From positions 45,945,193-46,009,192 of the forward strand of contig CM055099.1 of the NCBI GenBank assembly GCA_029204225.1: 64,000 nt of DNA, read 5' to 3'. Position numbers and translations under genes: made by a program. Shown here in pieces: positions 12,910-27,900 of the stretch (position 1 is the stretch's first letter; each line of letters opens with the position of its first letter). The notes under the pieces were generated by a model. That model saw only the letters and a program-made list of their open reading frames with translations, was not told the origin of the DNA and did no database searches. Origin of the DNA: Diphasiastrum complanatum (lineage: Eukaryota > Streptophyta > Lycopodiopsida > Lycopodiales > Lycopodiaceae).

Positions 12910-15900
12910 GAACTATTTGTTGTGCTGTTGCCAGTGGGGATGCTACTGAACCGGATAACGATGCTCTGTTGGCACAATTGCAAAAACACACTGGAGCTGT
13001 AAGTAACAAAACACTGTCTTTCTCTATAGTTGCATGTTGCTACCATACGCACTCAGTTTTCTTTATGTGTTTTGATCTATTTCAAGACATGTTTTGTGGA
13101 TTCTATTGTTGAATATGTAATGAATATAAAAGGTTTGAACTTTTGAGACAGGTACGAGGCTTGGAATTCAATGATATTGCTCCTAATCTACTTGCTTCTG
13201 GTGCGGAAGATGGAGAGTTGTGTATCTGGGATCTGTCAGATCCACATACTCCTTCGCATTTCCCTTCATTAAAGGTTAGACTTATCGTCAAGTTTTTGAC
13301 AGGTTGACGGCGCTGAGAAGTCTATTTAGCATCAGTAACTACTAGTCATCCAATGTGGATGGTGGCACCCAAACGGTTGCTAAATGCCTTGAAGGAGTGA
13401 TGTTTTTCTGACTAGTACACTTTTTTATTTTATCTGTATAGGGTAGTGGTTCGGGGGCTAACATGGAGATTTCTTATCTATCTTGGAATAGAAAAGTTCA
13501 GCACATTCTTGCCTCAACATCTTATGGTGGAACTTCTGGTGAGCTTCTAGTTTCTCTCAAATATGCAGCTCTACATATATCTACTGTTTAAATCAGGACA
13601 TAGTGTTTCGTAGAAGGCTGCGAATTCTAAGGAATCCAGTATTTTATTTGCCAGTCAGTTTGGATTGAAGTTTCATGAGTTGAGGTTTGTTTTAGTTGCT
13701 GGTTAGAAGCAGTTTCAACATTTGGATTTTGAATAATTGTGAACAAAGCACCTATAAATTCATTGTCATAAGTAGGATGGCTCTTAAGCAATCTGTGTGT
13801 GCATGGAATCTCACATGTTTGACAGTCGATGCAAATTCCTGATGAAGTTGTGTAACTTGCAGTGGTTTGGGATTTGAAGCGACAAAAGCCAGTCATCAGG
13901 CATGTATCAGAAGAGCTTTTCTGTATTTTTTACTAGCTTGTCTTCTATGCTTACTAGACTTCTATTTTAATGAAGATGGTAACATAATTTGTTTCGTCAT
14001 AGAACTTCATGGCTTCATCTTGTAGTAGTCAACTGTATTAACCCGCTCTTTGTTCATCTTCATTCATTTTTCAAAAGGTTTCGTGTTTAATGGGTGTAGT
14101 TTTACGGATCCTGCAACCCGAAGGCGATGCTCATCATTGCAGTGGAATCCGGAAGTTGCTACACAATTGATTGTTTCATCTGATGATGATCGATCACCCT
14201 CTTTACAGGTATGTAGTGATGTGTGGCTATGAACTTTTTTGCCACGGTCGAGGCATCGCCACTTACAGCCTTTGAAGGTTGTGACCCTGTTATGTTCAAA
14301 CACTTTGTGTACACATTTGAGCCTTGAAAGTTCAGAACGGCTTGTCCTTGCAAGGTAGCAGGAGGTTATGAAAATTTTGAAAGGTATAATGTTTGAAGAT
14401 GGCTTTTGTAATGAGCGAGTCCATTTGATGTTGCAATCCACTTGCAGGTTTGGGATTTGAGAAACTCTGTTTCTCCTGTGAAGGAGCTTGTTGGACACAC
14501 AAAAGGTATTTAGACGTTTTTTTCTAGTTAGGATGGATTTTCCTTCTCTGCTTTAGTGAAATTTGGCATGTTTTTTTCTCTGTGTTTGAGATTTTCAATT
14601 AGAGACTTCAATTGGTTTGCTGATACTTTTTTTCGTTTGTTTGAATCTGGTGATCCTGAGATACCTCAGGAGTTTTAGCAATGGCATGGTGTCCCAGTGA
14701 CAGTTCGTTGCTACTGACTTGTGCTAAAGATAATCGCACACTATGTTGGGATACAGTTTCTGGGGAGGTATACTCTTATGTGTGTGACCTTCTTTTGGGT
14801 ATGAAGTATTTTGCTTCCAAGTGCTCTGTTTTGTGATGTCGATATAGTGATTCTTTCTCTTTCAAAGAGTTTACTTTTGTGCTTTTGCAAGTTGTTCCTT
14901 TGGTTGAATTCTATTCCTCTTCTGGTTAAAAGTCATCACAGCAGCTAGGCTTCAGTAGATTATCAGTCTCTAATATTGTTCAGTCATGCCACAGTAAGCT
15001 GTTTCTCTTTTTAGTCAAAAACCATCAAAGCAGTCTGCCTTGAGTATAGTGTCAGTCTCTAATAACAGTTTAGTCATTCTGTATTAAGCTAGGCAGCAGC
15101 TATAATGACAGCTGTTAGTAGTAGCAGTTCAGTCATTTATGCCATTCTTGATCCATGAAGCTGCTAGTTATGAATTATTCTAAAAGTGTACTTACCTGTG
15201 GATTTGCAGATACTTTGTGAACTGCCTTCCAGTAGTAACTGGAACTTTGATGTGCAATGGTCACCTCGCACTCCTGGTGTATTATCAACTTCTTCTTTTG
15301 ATGGAAAAATTGGAATCTACAATATTGAGGTGAAGTGACAGTAGGATTTTTTCTTCTGAAGTCTTTGAGAATCAAAATCTTGATATGATCCAACTCATTT
15401 GTGACGTGAATGGTACATCTTGTGTGTTTCTGTAGCTTATTGTGTCAGGAGTGGTTAAGGATTTGATTTGATCATCCCTGGTAGTAATCTAAGTTTTCTG
15501 CCTCCAATTTGAGAACTTTGGATATGGTATTGCTTGCTTGTGCAGTAGATTCAATTAGGTTGGATCTGGAGGTTTTTGTCTGATTCTGCACTTTCATTCT
15601 CTTATTGTCTGAAGCTTGAGAAAACAGATATATGCTTGCTCACCAGGTGCGAGCCATTCTCTTTTAGTAGTGGATAAAATGGTGCTCCTTCGCTGGATGC
15701 AACTTTGGAATCACTTCCCGTAAGTAGCTGTGTCAACAGTTATCGCTTTTACTTAGCGATGGCTGAAAAGTATTCAAAGACCCGATTTTGTTTCACCAGA
15801 CTTGAGTTCCTTCTTGAAAATTATCAACTCTTTGGTTTGTGGGACACGGACGACCTTTGGCGGTTGCTTAGATTCCTCTTCAGGGTGATTACTGGACTGG

Positions 15901-18900
15901 TTGGTCTTTGAGGGCCTGCCCTACAGTACAGGGATCTAACTTGTGATCGCAGCTGCCCAATGTACTTAACAGTTTCAGAACACTAGCGAGGAAGTAAATT
16001 TTTTTGCAAGGTTGCTATTGTTAAACATTCTCAGATGCATCATGCAAGCAGTTCTTTTTGAAAAGCTGGACATATGATACATCGTGGTAATGTATCATAT
16101 GATCTGGGATAAAGTATGCTAAGTTTGAATTATATCTGTGAGACTAGAATAAGGATGATATCTGTTTGACCTCTGAGCATATGATGGGATTGAAATTAAA
16201 GGCCTAGGATAGATCACGAATCAAAATAGATGCCATAAGTTCAGTTGCTCACAGCCTTTGAAATAAAATAGATGCCATAAACTCAGTTGCTCATAAGGCT
16301 TGTGAGTCTCTTAGGTTGCAGCAAAATTAGACTGAGCGGTTGAAGAGGGTTTTCACATCTGATAAATTTGTCCACTGATACCAATGATAAATACTTCAGA
16401 ATATGAACTTTCCACTCAGAATTCTGAAGAATGTTCAGAATTATGGCAAGTCTTTGATATCACTCAAATATGTCACATTGAGTAATGAATTCAGGAAAAT
16501 ATGTCAAACAAAAATGAATTCAGGAGAATGTCAAACAAAAATGAATTTAGGAGAATATGTCAAACAAAAATGGAAAAGTGAATGTTGAAAGTACTCATAT
16601 GCATTATTCGGCCTTAATAGAAATAGGTTGTGTTATGTTTATGACCAGTACATAGACACGACCACTGTGAAGACAGTGAGCGATGTCAGATTTGATGAGA
16701 GCAGGACAATAGCCACTGACGATCCTGTCAGCTATGAGGTTCTGGAGAGACACTACTATGATTTGCCACCAGTGACAGAGGGAGCAAAGGACGAACACGA
16801 AAACGTATACCCCTAGTCTTGGATACACGACGGTACTCCAGTGAAACAAGCTGTTAGTTATGCCATGTCACACTGGACGTGACCTGAAAGTAACTAATAT
16901 CCTTGTGAGGCCCAGAACACACTAAATGGAGTTTAGACAAGGTATGAGACAGTGTATGCATGTATAGAGTTATCAATAACAATTTTATGAATAGTTGGTC
17001 CATGCTTAGGACTCTATTCTTGATGAATCTATGTATAGGGAACTTAGGGCTATGCATGGCTATGTGCCCAGGATGCTTTTGGCTCTATATATTGGGTCCA
17101 AACTCGCCCTACTCCTCATTATGGTTGTGGATTCATTGCCAGGCTCTCACTCTATATTCATGCTTCTTGTTCCTTGGCTTGGGGGTGAAGCTTCTAGGGT
17201 TTGATTGGATGCTATGGATCTTCCCATGTATTTGGATTCTAGGCTCTTTTGTGGCCAAGTTTGGCTTGTTTTCCATGATTGGCATAAAATTGATGGTAGA
17301 ATTCAAAATCCAGCAAGTTCAGATCAATAGGATGGTTATAACTCTGTAAATAATATTGCATGTGGATTAGAAAAACGTTCTTGCCATTAAATTCCAATAT
17401 GTCATGGTGAAAAAACCTAGAAAGGGCCAAAATCTATGACTTTTGCTTGCTTTTTAATGAAATTGGATGGTAGGGGGTTGTTGAACATCAATTAAAGCTG
17501 GGAAAAGATGAATCATAGTGTTAGAATCTGTCCTAGAAGTTAGAGCCAAGAATTCCAGCAATTGGGTTTGTAGGAAGTCAAAAATTGATCAATTTTGGTG
17601 AATTTTGGGGGTTGGATTTCTCTAAATCCATAAGGGGGATTTTTTACAGCATAATTTGTATTCTTTTTTACCTTTCCAGCAAGCTATCACCTGTAAATTG
17701 ATGGGTAGAGGCTTATGTTTCAATTCCATCAAGTTTGTGACAATTTTGACTTCTAGAAATCAAGAATTTATGGTTCTCAGCCCATACTGCTTCATAGGAT
17801 TTGTATGAAGGCTTCATGGAACTCTTAGAGACCATTTAAGACTGTTTGGATCATCACTTTTAGGCTTGGTTGAGTGTTTGCACTTTTTTAGGTAGATTGG
17901 GCTTGAAAAAGTGCACCCTCCTACAGGTTTTTTGGCTGTTCTGAACTTCCACGTGTGAATCCTAGTTGGCAGGCTGACGTGGCAAGAGTCTTGTTCACTA
18001 GGTCTCCCTCTGTACCGAGCTTTACAACACCCAATTTGGGGTACTATGGCCAAAGTTATGATCATCTGAAGTTTTGCAATTTTGTGAGCAAAATTGGTAG
18101 AATTTCGAATTGTTCTGATTGCATGCAAGTCAATGTACTATTTTGTGGTACTGTGCTTGCATGGAATGTCTGCATGTTGATTCTCAGAGGGATTCTAACA
18201 TGCATAGGTGGTTTAGATCTGTTTTGAGTGGTTATACACATGTACTCTGACTGATAGATACAAAACTAGGTTTTATAGCTGACAATTTCCGTAGAACTTG
18301 ATTTTACGTAAAATTCTGTAATTGTGAAAAATCAATTTAATGTCGAATGTCTTGCATGCCTGTTGGACATTAATGTAGTAAAGTTAAGAATCGAACAGTG
18401 AATCGAATTTTCGATTTCGGTCGCTTAATAACTGACAGTGGTTTTTTATGAGTTTCTAAAAAAAAACGTAAAATTTTTAATTTTTTTTAAAAGTGCGAAA
18501 AACTCAAAATTTTTAGTTTTTTTCAGTTTCTTGGAATATCTATGAAATTGACTAAAAATAGTGATTTGACCATGCTGGAGTCAATTTCAGTCAGTTTTTT
18601 GGTCAATTGTGCTTCACTATGAGTTAATGTGATATTAACTAAATTTAGCAATTTCCAGGATAGATATATCGAGATGGCCGAAGAAACTTCAAATTAAGCT
18701 GTGAATCCAGGTGCGCCATCTTATATGGTGATTTGTTAGCAGTTGAGTATGGCGCTCAATGATATGAATAATCGTAATCAGATGAGAGATCAACAAATGG
18801 AGGTTCTGTTGAATCAAGTCAAATTGATGTCTTCTCCCAATCTCGGTTTTCAACCGGAGGTTTATGCGGGGGAGAAGAAGGAGAAGAAACCTGAAGTCGT

Positions 18901-21900
18901 TGAGGACTGGCTGGCCAAGTGGAGTAGTTACTTCAATTTGCACGGTGTTCCTGATGACAAGAGAATTGAAAGTGTCGTGCTGTTTTTACGCGACAAAGCG
19001 TCATCGTGGTGGCGAGATTTACTGGTGAAGCCAACTACTTGGGATGCGTTTGCGAAAGTTTTCAAGAAAGCTTTCGTAATTGCTGATGACGTTGACTACT
19101 ACCTAAAGTTCGTGAACTGCAAGATGGGTACAAAGAGTTTAGACTCTTATATCCAGGAATTCATGGACCTATGGAATAGGGTTCCATCATTCGATGCGAA
19201 GTTTGCGCTTTGGCAGTTTGTCCTAGGTTTGCCAGCCGACTATCAGAACAAATCGGAACCCAGGAAGCCGAAGAGAAAGAGATTTAAGAAATCTATGTCC
19301 CGGGAAAAGGCTAAGAAAGAGAACTTATGTTTCGTTTGTAAGAAGCCTGGACATATGATGCAATTTTGTCCAGAAAGGAAGAAAGTGTCTGCTCACATGA
19401 TTGAGATCCCAGGAGGCAATGGTAAGACTTTGGAAATTAACCCGACTGATTGTGAGTGTGAATGTTCTTGTAGTAGTACTTCTTTCTTGCCTAATGAACA
19501 ATTGGCACAATTAAAGATCAAGAAGTGAGTATTTTATTGGACAGTGGTTCAGCTCATAATTTTATTAATTCTCGTCTTGTGCAGAAGCTTAGCTTGGAAA
19601 CTGAAGCCAACAACAATCATAGATATAAAGTTTATCTAGCTTCAGGAGCAGAGTTGGAGACTTGGAACATAAAAGTCCCAAAGCTCCCAGTTTTGATGCA
19701 AGGACACACAGAATTAGTTAATTTTCATGTTTTAGACTTAGCCCGTACCGATTTAATCTTAGGTTACGAATGGTTATTTAGTAAATCGCCTTGTCTGTTA
19801 ATTGATTTTGAGAAGCATGTTCTCACTTTCAAGGAGGGTGATAAGGTAGTTACATTATTTGGCAGTAATTTTGTACGTCCGTTGGATCAGATTTCTATAG
19901 TTAATGAAATGGAAACATTGGATTATTCTGAGTATGAAGCTTTTTCAATATGTGCTATTCCAGTTGTGGATGTTCCTGAAATGAATCTAAATGGTTGTGA
20001 ATTCTCAGCAATTCTTAACTCAGTAAATTTAGATCATGAACAAGCAGTGAAAGAACAGATCATAAGTGAATTTAGGGATGTTTTTCCATTTGAATTACCT
20101 CATGGTTTACCACCGTCTAGGTCAGTAGACCACAGGATTGAATTAATTCCAGGAAATCAACCTGTCTCTAGACAACCTTATAGGTTCTCTCAGAAAGAGG
20201 AGACAGAGATTTCAAATCAAATAGAAAACTATCCGAGGATGGGACATATACAACCTAGTAAATCACCATGGGGCGCTCCTGTTCTTCTTAAAGCGAAGAA
20301 AGATAGAGGTTTCCGGATGTGTGTGGATTACAAGGGTCTTAATAAAGTGACTATCAAAAATAAATATCCATTACCCAGGATGGATGACCTTGTAGATCGC
20401 TTGGGTGGAGCTCAGTATTTCACCAAGATAGATCTCAGGACAGGGTACCATCAAATAAGAATTAAGTCGGAAGATGTCCAAAAGATAGGTAGATTTGGTC
20501 ATTTTGAATTCTTAGTGTTGCCATTTGGATTAACAAATGCTCTAGCAACGTTCAGGCAAATGATGAACGATTTATTTCATCCATATTTGGGGAAGTTTGT
20601 GGTTGTATTCTTAGACGACATTCTCGTTTATAGTAAATCCTTGGTGGAACATGTAGAACACTTAAAAATCATCTTGATGAAACTCCGTCGTAAAACCTGG
20701 AGACACTACTTGTCTGGTAGTAAGTTTGTAGTGTATACGAATCACCAGCCTCTTAAGTATTTTTGTAATCAACATGATCTTCGGGGGAGAAAAGCTCGAT
20801 GGGCTGAATTGATGCAAGAATTCGATCATGAAATCCGTTACACAAGAGGCAGCTCTAATCAAGTTGCAGATGCTCTTAGTCGGATCGGTGAATTGAACGA
20901 GTTGTCATTCACCCAGATTTCTACGGATCTATATCTTTCGATGAGAGGAAAATATGAATCAGACTCCCATTTTGGTCACATTTGGAACATTGTTTAGACC
21001 GGAAGAAATGTGGACAATGTTGAGTCAGAAACACAGCGGACTTAACTAACCAAGAAAAATAAGAAGATATTGGAACAGTTCACCATTCGAGATGGATTAC
21101 TATTTCGGAATGGGAAAGTTTGTGTACCTGGGGATGATGAGCTCAAACGTAAGATTTTGTTTGAATGTCATGACGTACCCTGTGCAGGACATCTCGGTAT
21201 ACACTGGAATCTAGACTTGGTTAAAAGGGAATTTTATTGGCCAAAGCTGAGGCCATATCTCAAGTCATATGTTGTTAAATGCAAACCCTGTCAACTAGCA
21301 AAGGCTGAGCGCCATGAGGCTGGTGGTTTGTTGCATCCATTAGATATCCCTGATAAGAAATGGGAAAGCATATCTATGTTTGTAATGGACTTTCAAAGAC
21401 CCAACGGCAAAATGATTCTATTTGGGTTGTAGTGGATTATTAACTAAGTTAGCTGCATTCATACCAGTCAAGTCAGCTATAAAGGCTTCTGATTTAGCCC
21501 AGATCTTTGTTGAAAGATTATTTCGGTTGTATGGTCTGCTCAGTGACATTGTTAGTGATAGAGATCCTAAGTTCACAGGTCACTTTTGGTCAGTAGTTTT
21601 CCATAAACTGGAAACTTCTTTGAGTTTAAGTTCTTCTGATCATTCTGAATCAGATGGCCAGACAGAAAGGACTAATCAAACTATGGAAGATATTTTGAGG
21701 ACGTATGTTTCTCACAGGCAATCTCATTGGGAAGATTATCTCCCATTGGTTGAGTTTGCATATAATAGTAGAGAACATTCTGCTACAGGTCACAGTCCTT
21801 TTATGCTTATGTACGGTTTTCAACTTAGATCTCCAGTAAATGTCGAGACGAAGTCTGTTAAGATCCAGAAGGTTACTGATTTTTTGCATGATATGCAAGA

Positions 21901-24900
21901 GATTTTGCAAGTGGCTAAGGATAGTATCCGTAGTGCTCAAGATAGAGCTAAACACTATACCGATCTTAAAAGATCTTAAAGTTGATGACTGGGTATATCT
22001 TAGGATTCCAAAGATTCTAAGACGTTACGTACAGGGAAGCATTATAAGATGTCTACCTGTTATTGTGGACCTTTCAGGATTGTACGTAGAATTGGTTCTT
22101 TGGCGTATGAACTCGATCTTCAAGGAAAATCAACTTCACACCCAGTGTTTCATTTAAGTCGTTTAAAACTAAGTTTACATGATGGTGATACAGTTGGATC
22201 GGATGAGGATTTATCCCATTTGGAAGATTTGTTGCTTAGTGTACCTTTGGAACCTGAGAAAGTGCTCAGAACCAGAGATAAACAATTGAGAAATCGTTTT
22301 ATCTCTGAGTGCTTAATTCGGTGGAAGGGTCATACTGAGGATGATGATTCGTGGGAGAGAGTTGATAGCATAAAGAAGAATTTCCCGAAGTTTAGCTTCT
22401 AAGGATAGAAGCAGTTTAAGGAGGGAAGAATGTTATGTCCATGACCAGTACATAGGATACAATATACTCCTAGTCTTGGATACACGGCTGTAACATTATT
22501 TTTTTCTTGTGTGGTACCTTCCTAAGGAACGAATTCTATTTTGGATGCAGTTTCAGTCCAATTTAGGAACGGAAATGTACCTATTAGGAACGAACCGTTC
22601 CTAAACGGGAACACTTCCGTACTAGAAAAAAAAATCCATACCTGATTTATGAACTCTTTTCTCATGTTGATTGAGTTTGCTTAAAACTTATAAGCTGTTT
22701 GTTTTTAAGCACATTTTGGTTGAAAATGGTGTCAATTTGATCAAGTGATTTTTTGCATTCACTTTCAGCCAAATTTTAAAGCCTGTATTCTTCTTGTTAA
22801 TTTTCATTAGTATTGTTTTTTATAGCTTGAGTTGCTTGATTAGATACACTAAGTCTGCTTTCACTTGTTATAGCACAGGCTTGCAGTCGGGTTCTGCCCA
22901 GTGACTGTGATTTTGGGGGAGCTATTGTGGATACCACAACCTCTGGTTAGCTCTTTCTATCTAGGAATTTTATTACGTTCTATCAACTGTCATTTTCACT
23001 TAAGCTTATGCAATCAGTTATGAATGAACATTTTGGCCTCTTTGTCTGACTGTCGTTGAAGATGGTTGTGTAAAGTAGCATTATTTAGGACTACAATCTT
23101 AAAATTCCTTTTTGAGCCTGTTCAGCAAATGGTGAGATATCTGACTGCACACAATGCAGATCTATGTGAGACGTGACTTTCTGATTGCACCTAATAACAA
23201 ATGCGCACTTTGTAGGATGTTTAACCTATAGAGGTATACGTTAAAGAAGATTTGTAGTCTTTGTATTGAGGATGACTCAGTAAAGACGATGTAGTTTTTG
23301 AAACAGCAAAAGTGCATTTGATGAGTGGATGCTTCTTAGGTCAAGAGAAGCTTCAGAAACTATATGGTGTTGTTTAAGGATCATTATAATATGTTATGTT
23401 ACAATGGTTTCGAGCCACCATTTCTGCAAATTTTTATTCATGGGAGCATCTTTCACTCTTCACAGAATCGTCTACACGAATGAAGTCAGCATGGATCAGT
23501 TTCTACCTGCTTTGAGTTCTTTGCATGGGGTTGGAAGAAGTAATTGGAATTTTTTGTGATTTAGGTGCTTTTTCTTTTCCAATTCGGAGACCAATCATTG
23601 ATGGGCTTGCAAAGACATAGACCTAGTCGTCATTAAGTTTTTTCTGGGTCTAGTTCTACCCAAGAAATTCTGGATCCCCTCAAAATTCAAGTCAGCCAAG
23701 AATTGATGAGAGATATGAACACAATCCACAGATTGTGATATCAAATGAGTATAGATAATCACAAATCAAGGGGAAAGCTGAAATACATCATATAGATCTT
23801 AAGCTAAGGCACTGCAGACCTAGAGCTTTAGTACAAAGCCCACAAACATTAGCAAGAGTTCTGCTACATAGAACTTTAGTGCAAAGCCCACAAGCTAAGA
23901 AATGAATGTTTCTAGGCACTATTTATACCCAATACTAGAAGCTTCTAGACACTTAGCCTAAGCTTATCAAAAAATAGGGTCACATGAGGGAAAATAGTGC
24001 ACCCTGTTGAAGGGTCCGTGCCCTTCTAGTAGATACCAATCAATAAATAAATAGTTTTTGTCCCTTGGCCAGTCCAAACTTCAAAGCCATATGAGGATAG
24101 GATAGGAGTCCTTGTGAAATAAAGAACCACCAACCAGGGAGATCGAAGCTATCTGAAGGGACCATAAATGCCTGAGAAATGCTACAACATGTAGAGCCAT
24201 CATAAAGGTAGACCCCTTAAAGCAAAGGGAGCCATAGGATGCATGTTAAATGCAAAAATTATTGCACAAAATGAGCAGTAAACGTGTGAGAGTGCCTCCA
24301 AAACCCATAGATACTATCCTCTGTCATGCAAACTTTTGTTGATGCAAAAACTTTAAAGTGAGACATCATGAGATAGAGAAATCTGATTGATGAGCCGTAA
24401 AGGTTTCACACTTGTTGGTCAACAAAGAATTCAAAGATTCACTTAGCATTGAAATAGAATCTGTGTGCAAGAAGCATAACATTTTCCTATTTTGACCAAA
24501 CTTTGACCTGCAAGATCTTTCCAAACTTCGATTGTCAAGCTTTTAAGGACAATGAACTCATGTTCAAGTATGAAATATGAAGATCCATAGGGCAATGGGT
24601 ATCTCAAGTAGAGGCTTGCAGAACATAAAACAAAATATTCTATTTTGGCCAAAGCTCGACTTTGCAATAACTTCACTTCTAGGAAGTAATAGTCTGCACC
24701 CTTCCATTAGGACCCCAACTTTTATACCAAATAGTAATATTTGGGGCCCTTGGCTAGTCCTAAAGATAAATGCATAAAAAAGGCTTCTAGGCTTTTACAT
24801 GAATAAAAGGGCTCGTGGCTAACAAATGAATATGTGAATATAGGCCTCATAATCCATGCAGTCTATGGATCTAGTAGTCCATAACTATGAGACCATAATT

Positions 24901-27900
24901 GATGCCTTTATGGCTAAATCTTTAATCTCTATTTTGCTGGAGCTGGATAATTTCGTACCAATATTTTGAAGCTTGTATAGTGATGGTTATGAAGAAAATT
25001 AGACATATGCCATCAAATAAGAATAATAGAGTGTAAATGATGAACAATAGCAATCTCCAACTAAGAATACTAAGCAGACTTCAGTAGCAATTACAAGCAT
25101 TGCAAATGACACCTGCAGTGAACTCAAGAATAGACCAGATCATGAATGAATGTCTCTGGCTCCTGTTTATAGCATACTGGAGGACCCTAATGAAACCTTT
25201 TAAGAATCTCCCAGATTAGGGATAAGGTTGCCCATTACCTAGTTGGGGGCATGCCCAATAATGCAAGTGTCCTTGACTGACATATTTATTTTCTCAGTGT
25301 ACCTACCAAATTTACTTGTCCCTCATCTTGAATTTGTGAATCTGAGTGTATTTGAATTTCGAAACTACTTATCTGTATTCTGTAATTTCCTCATGATGGA
25401 GCTTCAAAAAGGTTCGACAAATTAAAGCTTGAAAATTTTGTTTGTGCACATGAAATATAGTTGCCCCCAGGTTCTTATCAGGGAACTTAGCAGCACAACC
25501 AATTGATGTTTCATAGATGCCTTTTGCTTTACTGATTATAAAAATCTGTCAATTGTACCAGTGGTAATGAAGGCACCTAAGTGGTTGAAGAGACCTGTTG
25601 GTGCTAGTTTTGGTTTCGGTGGAAAACTTGTGACGTTCGGTCCTAAGAAGCTTACTCCTGGACTTTCTTCAGCCACAAGTTCTGAGGTGATTCTTTGGGA
25701 GGGTTCTTTTGCAGTTTGTGATTCCTCACTTCTTACCACTACTACTTTAGCACTTGTTGACCTGTGTAATGAATGTTTTCCTCCAGGTTCGGATACATAG
25801 CTTGTTGACTGAAGAAGGCCTTGTACAACGTTCTACTGAATTTGAAGCTGCAATAATGGATGCCGAAAAACCTACTTTACGAGATTATTGTGAACAAAAG
25901 TCATCCATGACAAGGTGCATACAGTGTTTTTGGCCTCAAGACTGCGCATTTTTGATAGATTTGCAGCTATTTATTGAATAATAAAGTAATATGTATCCTT
26001 TGTGTTGTGAACAGTTCCAAAGATGAGAAGGAAATCTGGAGCTTTTTAAAAGTTATGTTCGAAGATGATGCGCGACGCAAACTTCTTTCTCATCTCGACT
26101 TTGCAGTTCAAGTGTCTGAAAATGGTGGTGTGGTTGAATCTGGAGATCAAATAAAAGATAAAGGTGAAGAACTTGGGGGAAAGGTTGATCCTAATGAAAA
26201 GGCTTCCGAGAATGGAATAGAGTTGGCTGCTCAAGCAGGTTCTTTGCAAATCAGTGAAGACAATTTTCATATGGTTGATGATGGGGAGGACTTTTTTGAG
26301 AATTTGACAACGCGGGAATTTTCATCTTCTCAGGATATCAGCAATGCTGCCTCTACAAATGCCAACATCACAGAGGCAACTTCTGAAGATTTGAACCTTA
26401 ATGGAGTGACTCCAGATTTGGATGAAGAGACTGAAAAAGCCATACAGCGTGCCTTGGTAGTTGGTGATTTCAAAGTAGCTGTAGAGCACTGCTTATCTGC
26501 AAACAGGATGGCAGATGCTTTGATATTAGCATATGTAGGTGGAACATCACTGTGGGAGAGGACCCAGAATGAGTATATGCAGAGAAATCGTCGACCCTAC
26601 TTGAAGGTAGCCCGAGTTGTACGCTGGCACATCTTCAGGGTGGTTTAATGCAGAAGAGGTTTTATAGCACTTTGATCTACATAAGTAGAAATTTGTGAAA
26701 GGGTTTTCATAAGCATACAATGTTTATCAAGTTGAGAGCAAACCAGTGGTGGTATACCTGGCCTTCATAGTGTTAATCAGTTCCTTTTCTTGTGAACTAG
26801 TTGTGTCTCCAATAGTTTAGGTGCATATTCATGTTGTTGTTGATGAAGTTCTTGTTTTGCTGCTTTTCAGGTCGTTTCTGCAGTCGTCAACAATGATCTT
26901 AAGAGGTTGATAAGTAGTCGGCCTCTCACTGACTGGAAAGAAACCCTTGCTCTTCTTTGCACTGTAAGATCAACTTTGCCCCTTCCAAGAGTCTGACTGC
27001 TATGTCGTCATACAGCAGTTTTGATCTTGTAGCTATTCTAACAATGAATGTCATCTGTATACATCGTGGTTCTCATCCAGATCCTTGGATATTGCAGTAT
27101 GCCCAAAGTGAGGATTGGACCTTGTTGTCTGATGCCTTAGCTGCAAGGCTGGACTCAGCTGGCGAAACACATGCTGCCACACTATGCTACATCTGTGCAG
27201 GAAATATAGACAGGGCTGTTGAGATATGGTCTCGCAATTTGAACATTGTGATCGATGGTACAAGTTTCGTGGATGAACTTCAGGTAGAGGATAATTGTGT
27301 TGAGGCTTTGACAAAAACAGAAAGTGGATTTTTTTTGTTTATTCCTTGTAACAAGGGAAAATGTTGTTTCCTTTGACATAAATTTGCATGTCTCAAGGAA
27401 GTTATGGCCTACTTTCTCACAGGACTTGATGGAGAAAGCTGTTGTACTTGGTCTAGCGACGGGGCAGAAACGTTTCAGTGCTTCCTTGGCCCGATTCGTA
27501 GGAAGTTATGCTGAGTTGCTAGCAAGCCAAGGCCTTTTGACAACTGCTATGGATTATATTTCTTTAGTCCCTCCAGAAGATTTGCCGCACAGCCTTGCCA
27601 TCCTGCAGGACCGCATCAATAAGAGTGTTCAAGGTAAATGCTTGGTTTCACTGGCAGCGGCAGGGTATTGTGCATGCCATATCTTTCACTTAGCAGCTAT
27701 GAGAAAACTTACGTGCAGGTTCTGGTGTGCATTTTCAAAAATGAAAAATTTGCGCAATTATTCTATCATCTTCCGTCACTATTGTTGAAGTTGGATTGTT
27801 GCAATTGGGCGACTATATTTTTGAAGCACATGGGTTTTACAAAGTTCAGGATTGCAGACTGCAGAGTAATCCTATGGTTTTTCAAGGGACATGGCTCTAA

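Noticed and set aside
16960-17349. 129-codon hydrophobic ORF resembling a membrane protein
   Set aside because: It lies in the chromovirus LTR/leader region, has no family match, and its hydrophobicity follows from T-rich sequence.
23329-24777. Small ORFs in intron 10 as nested genes
   Set aside because: They are short, without coding character, and lie inside a spliced intron.
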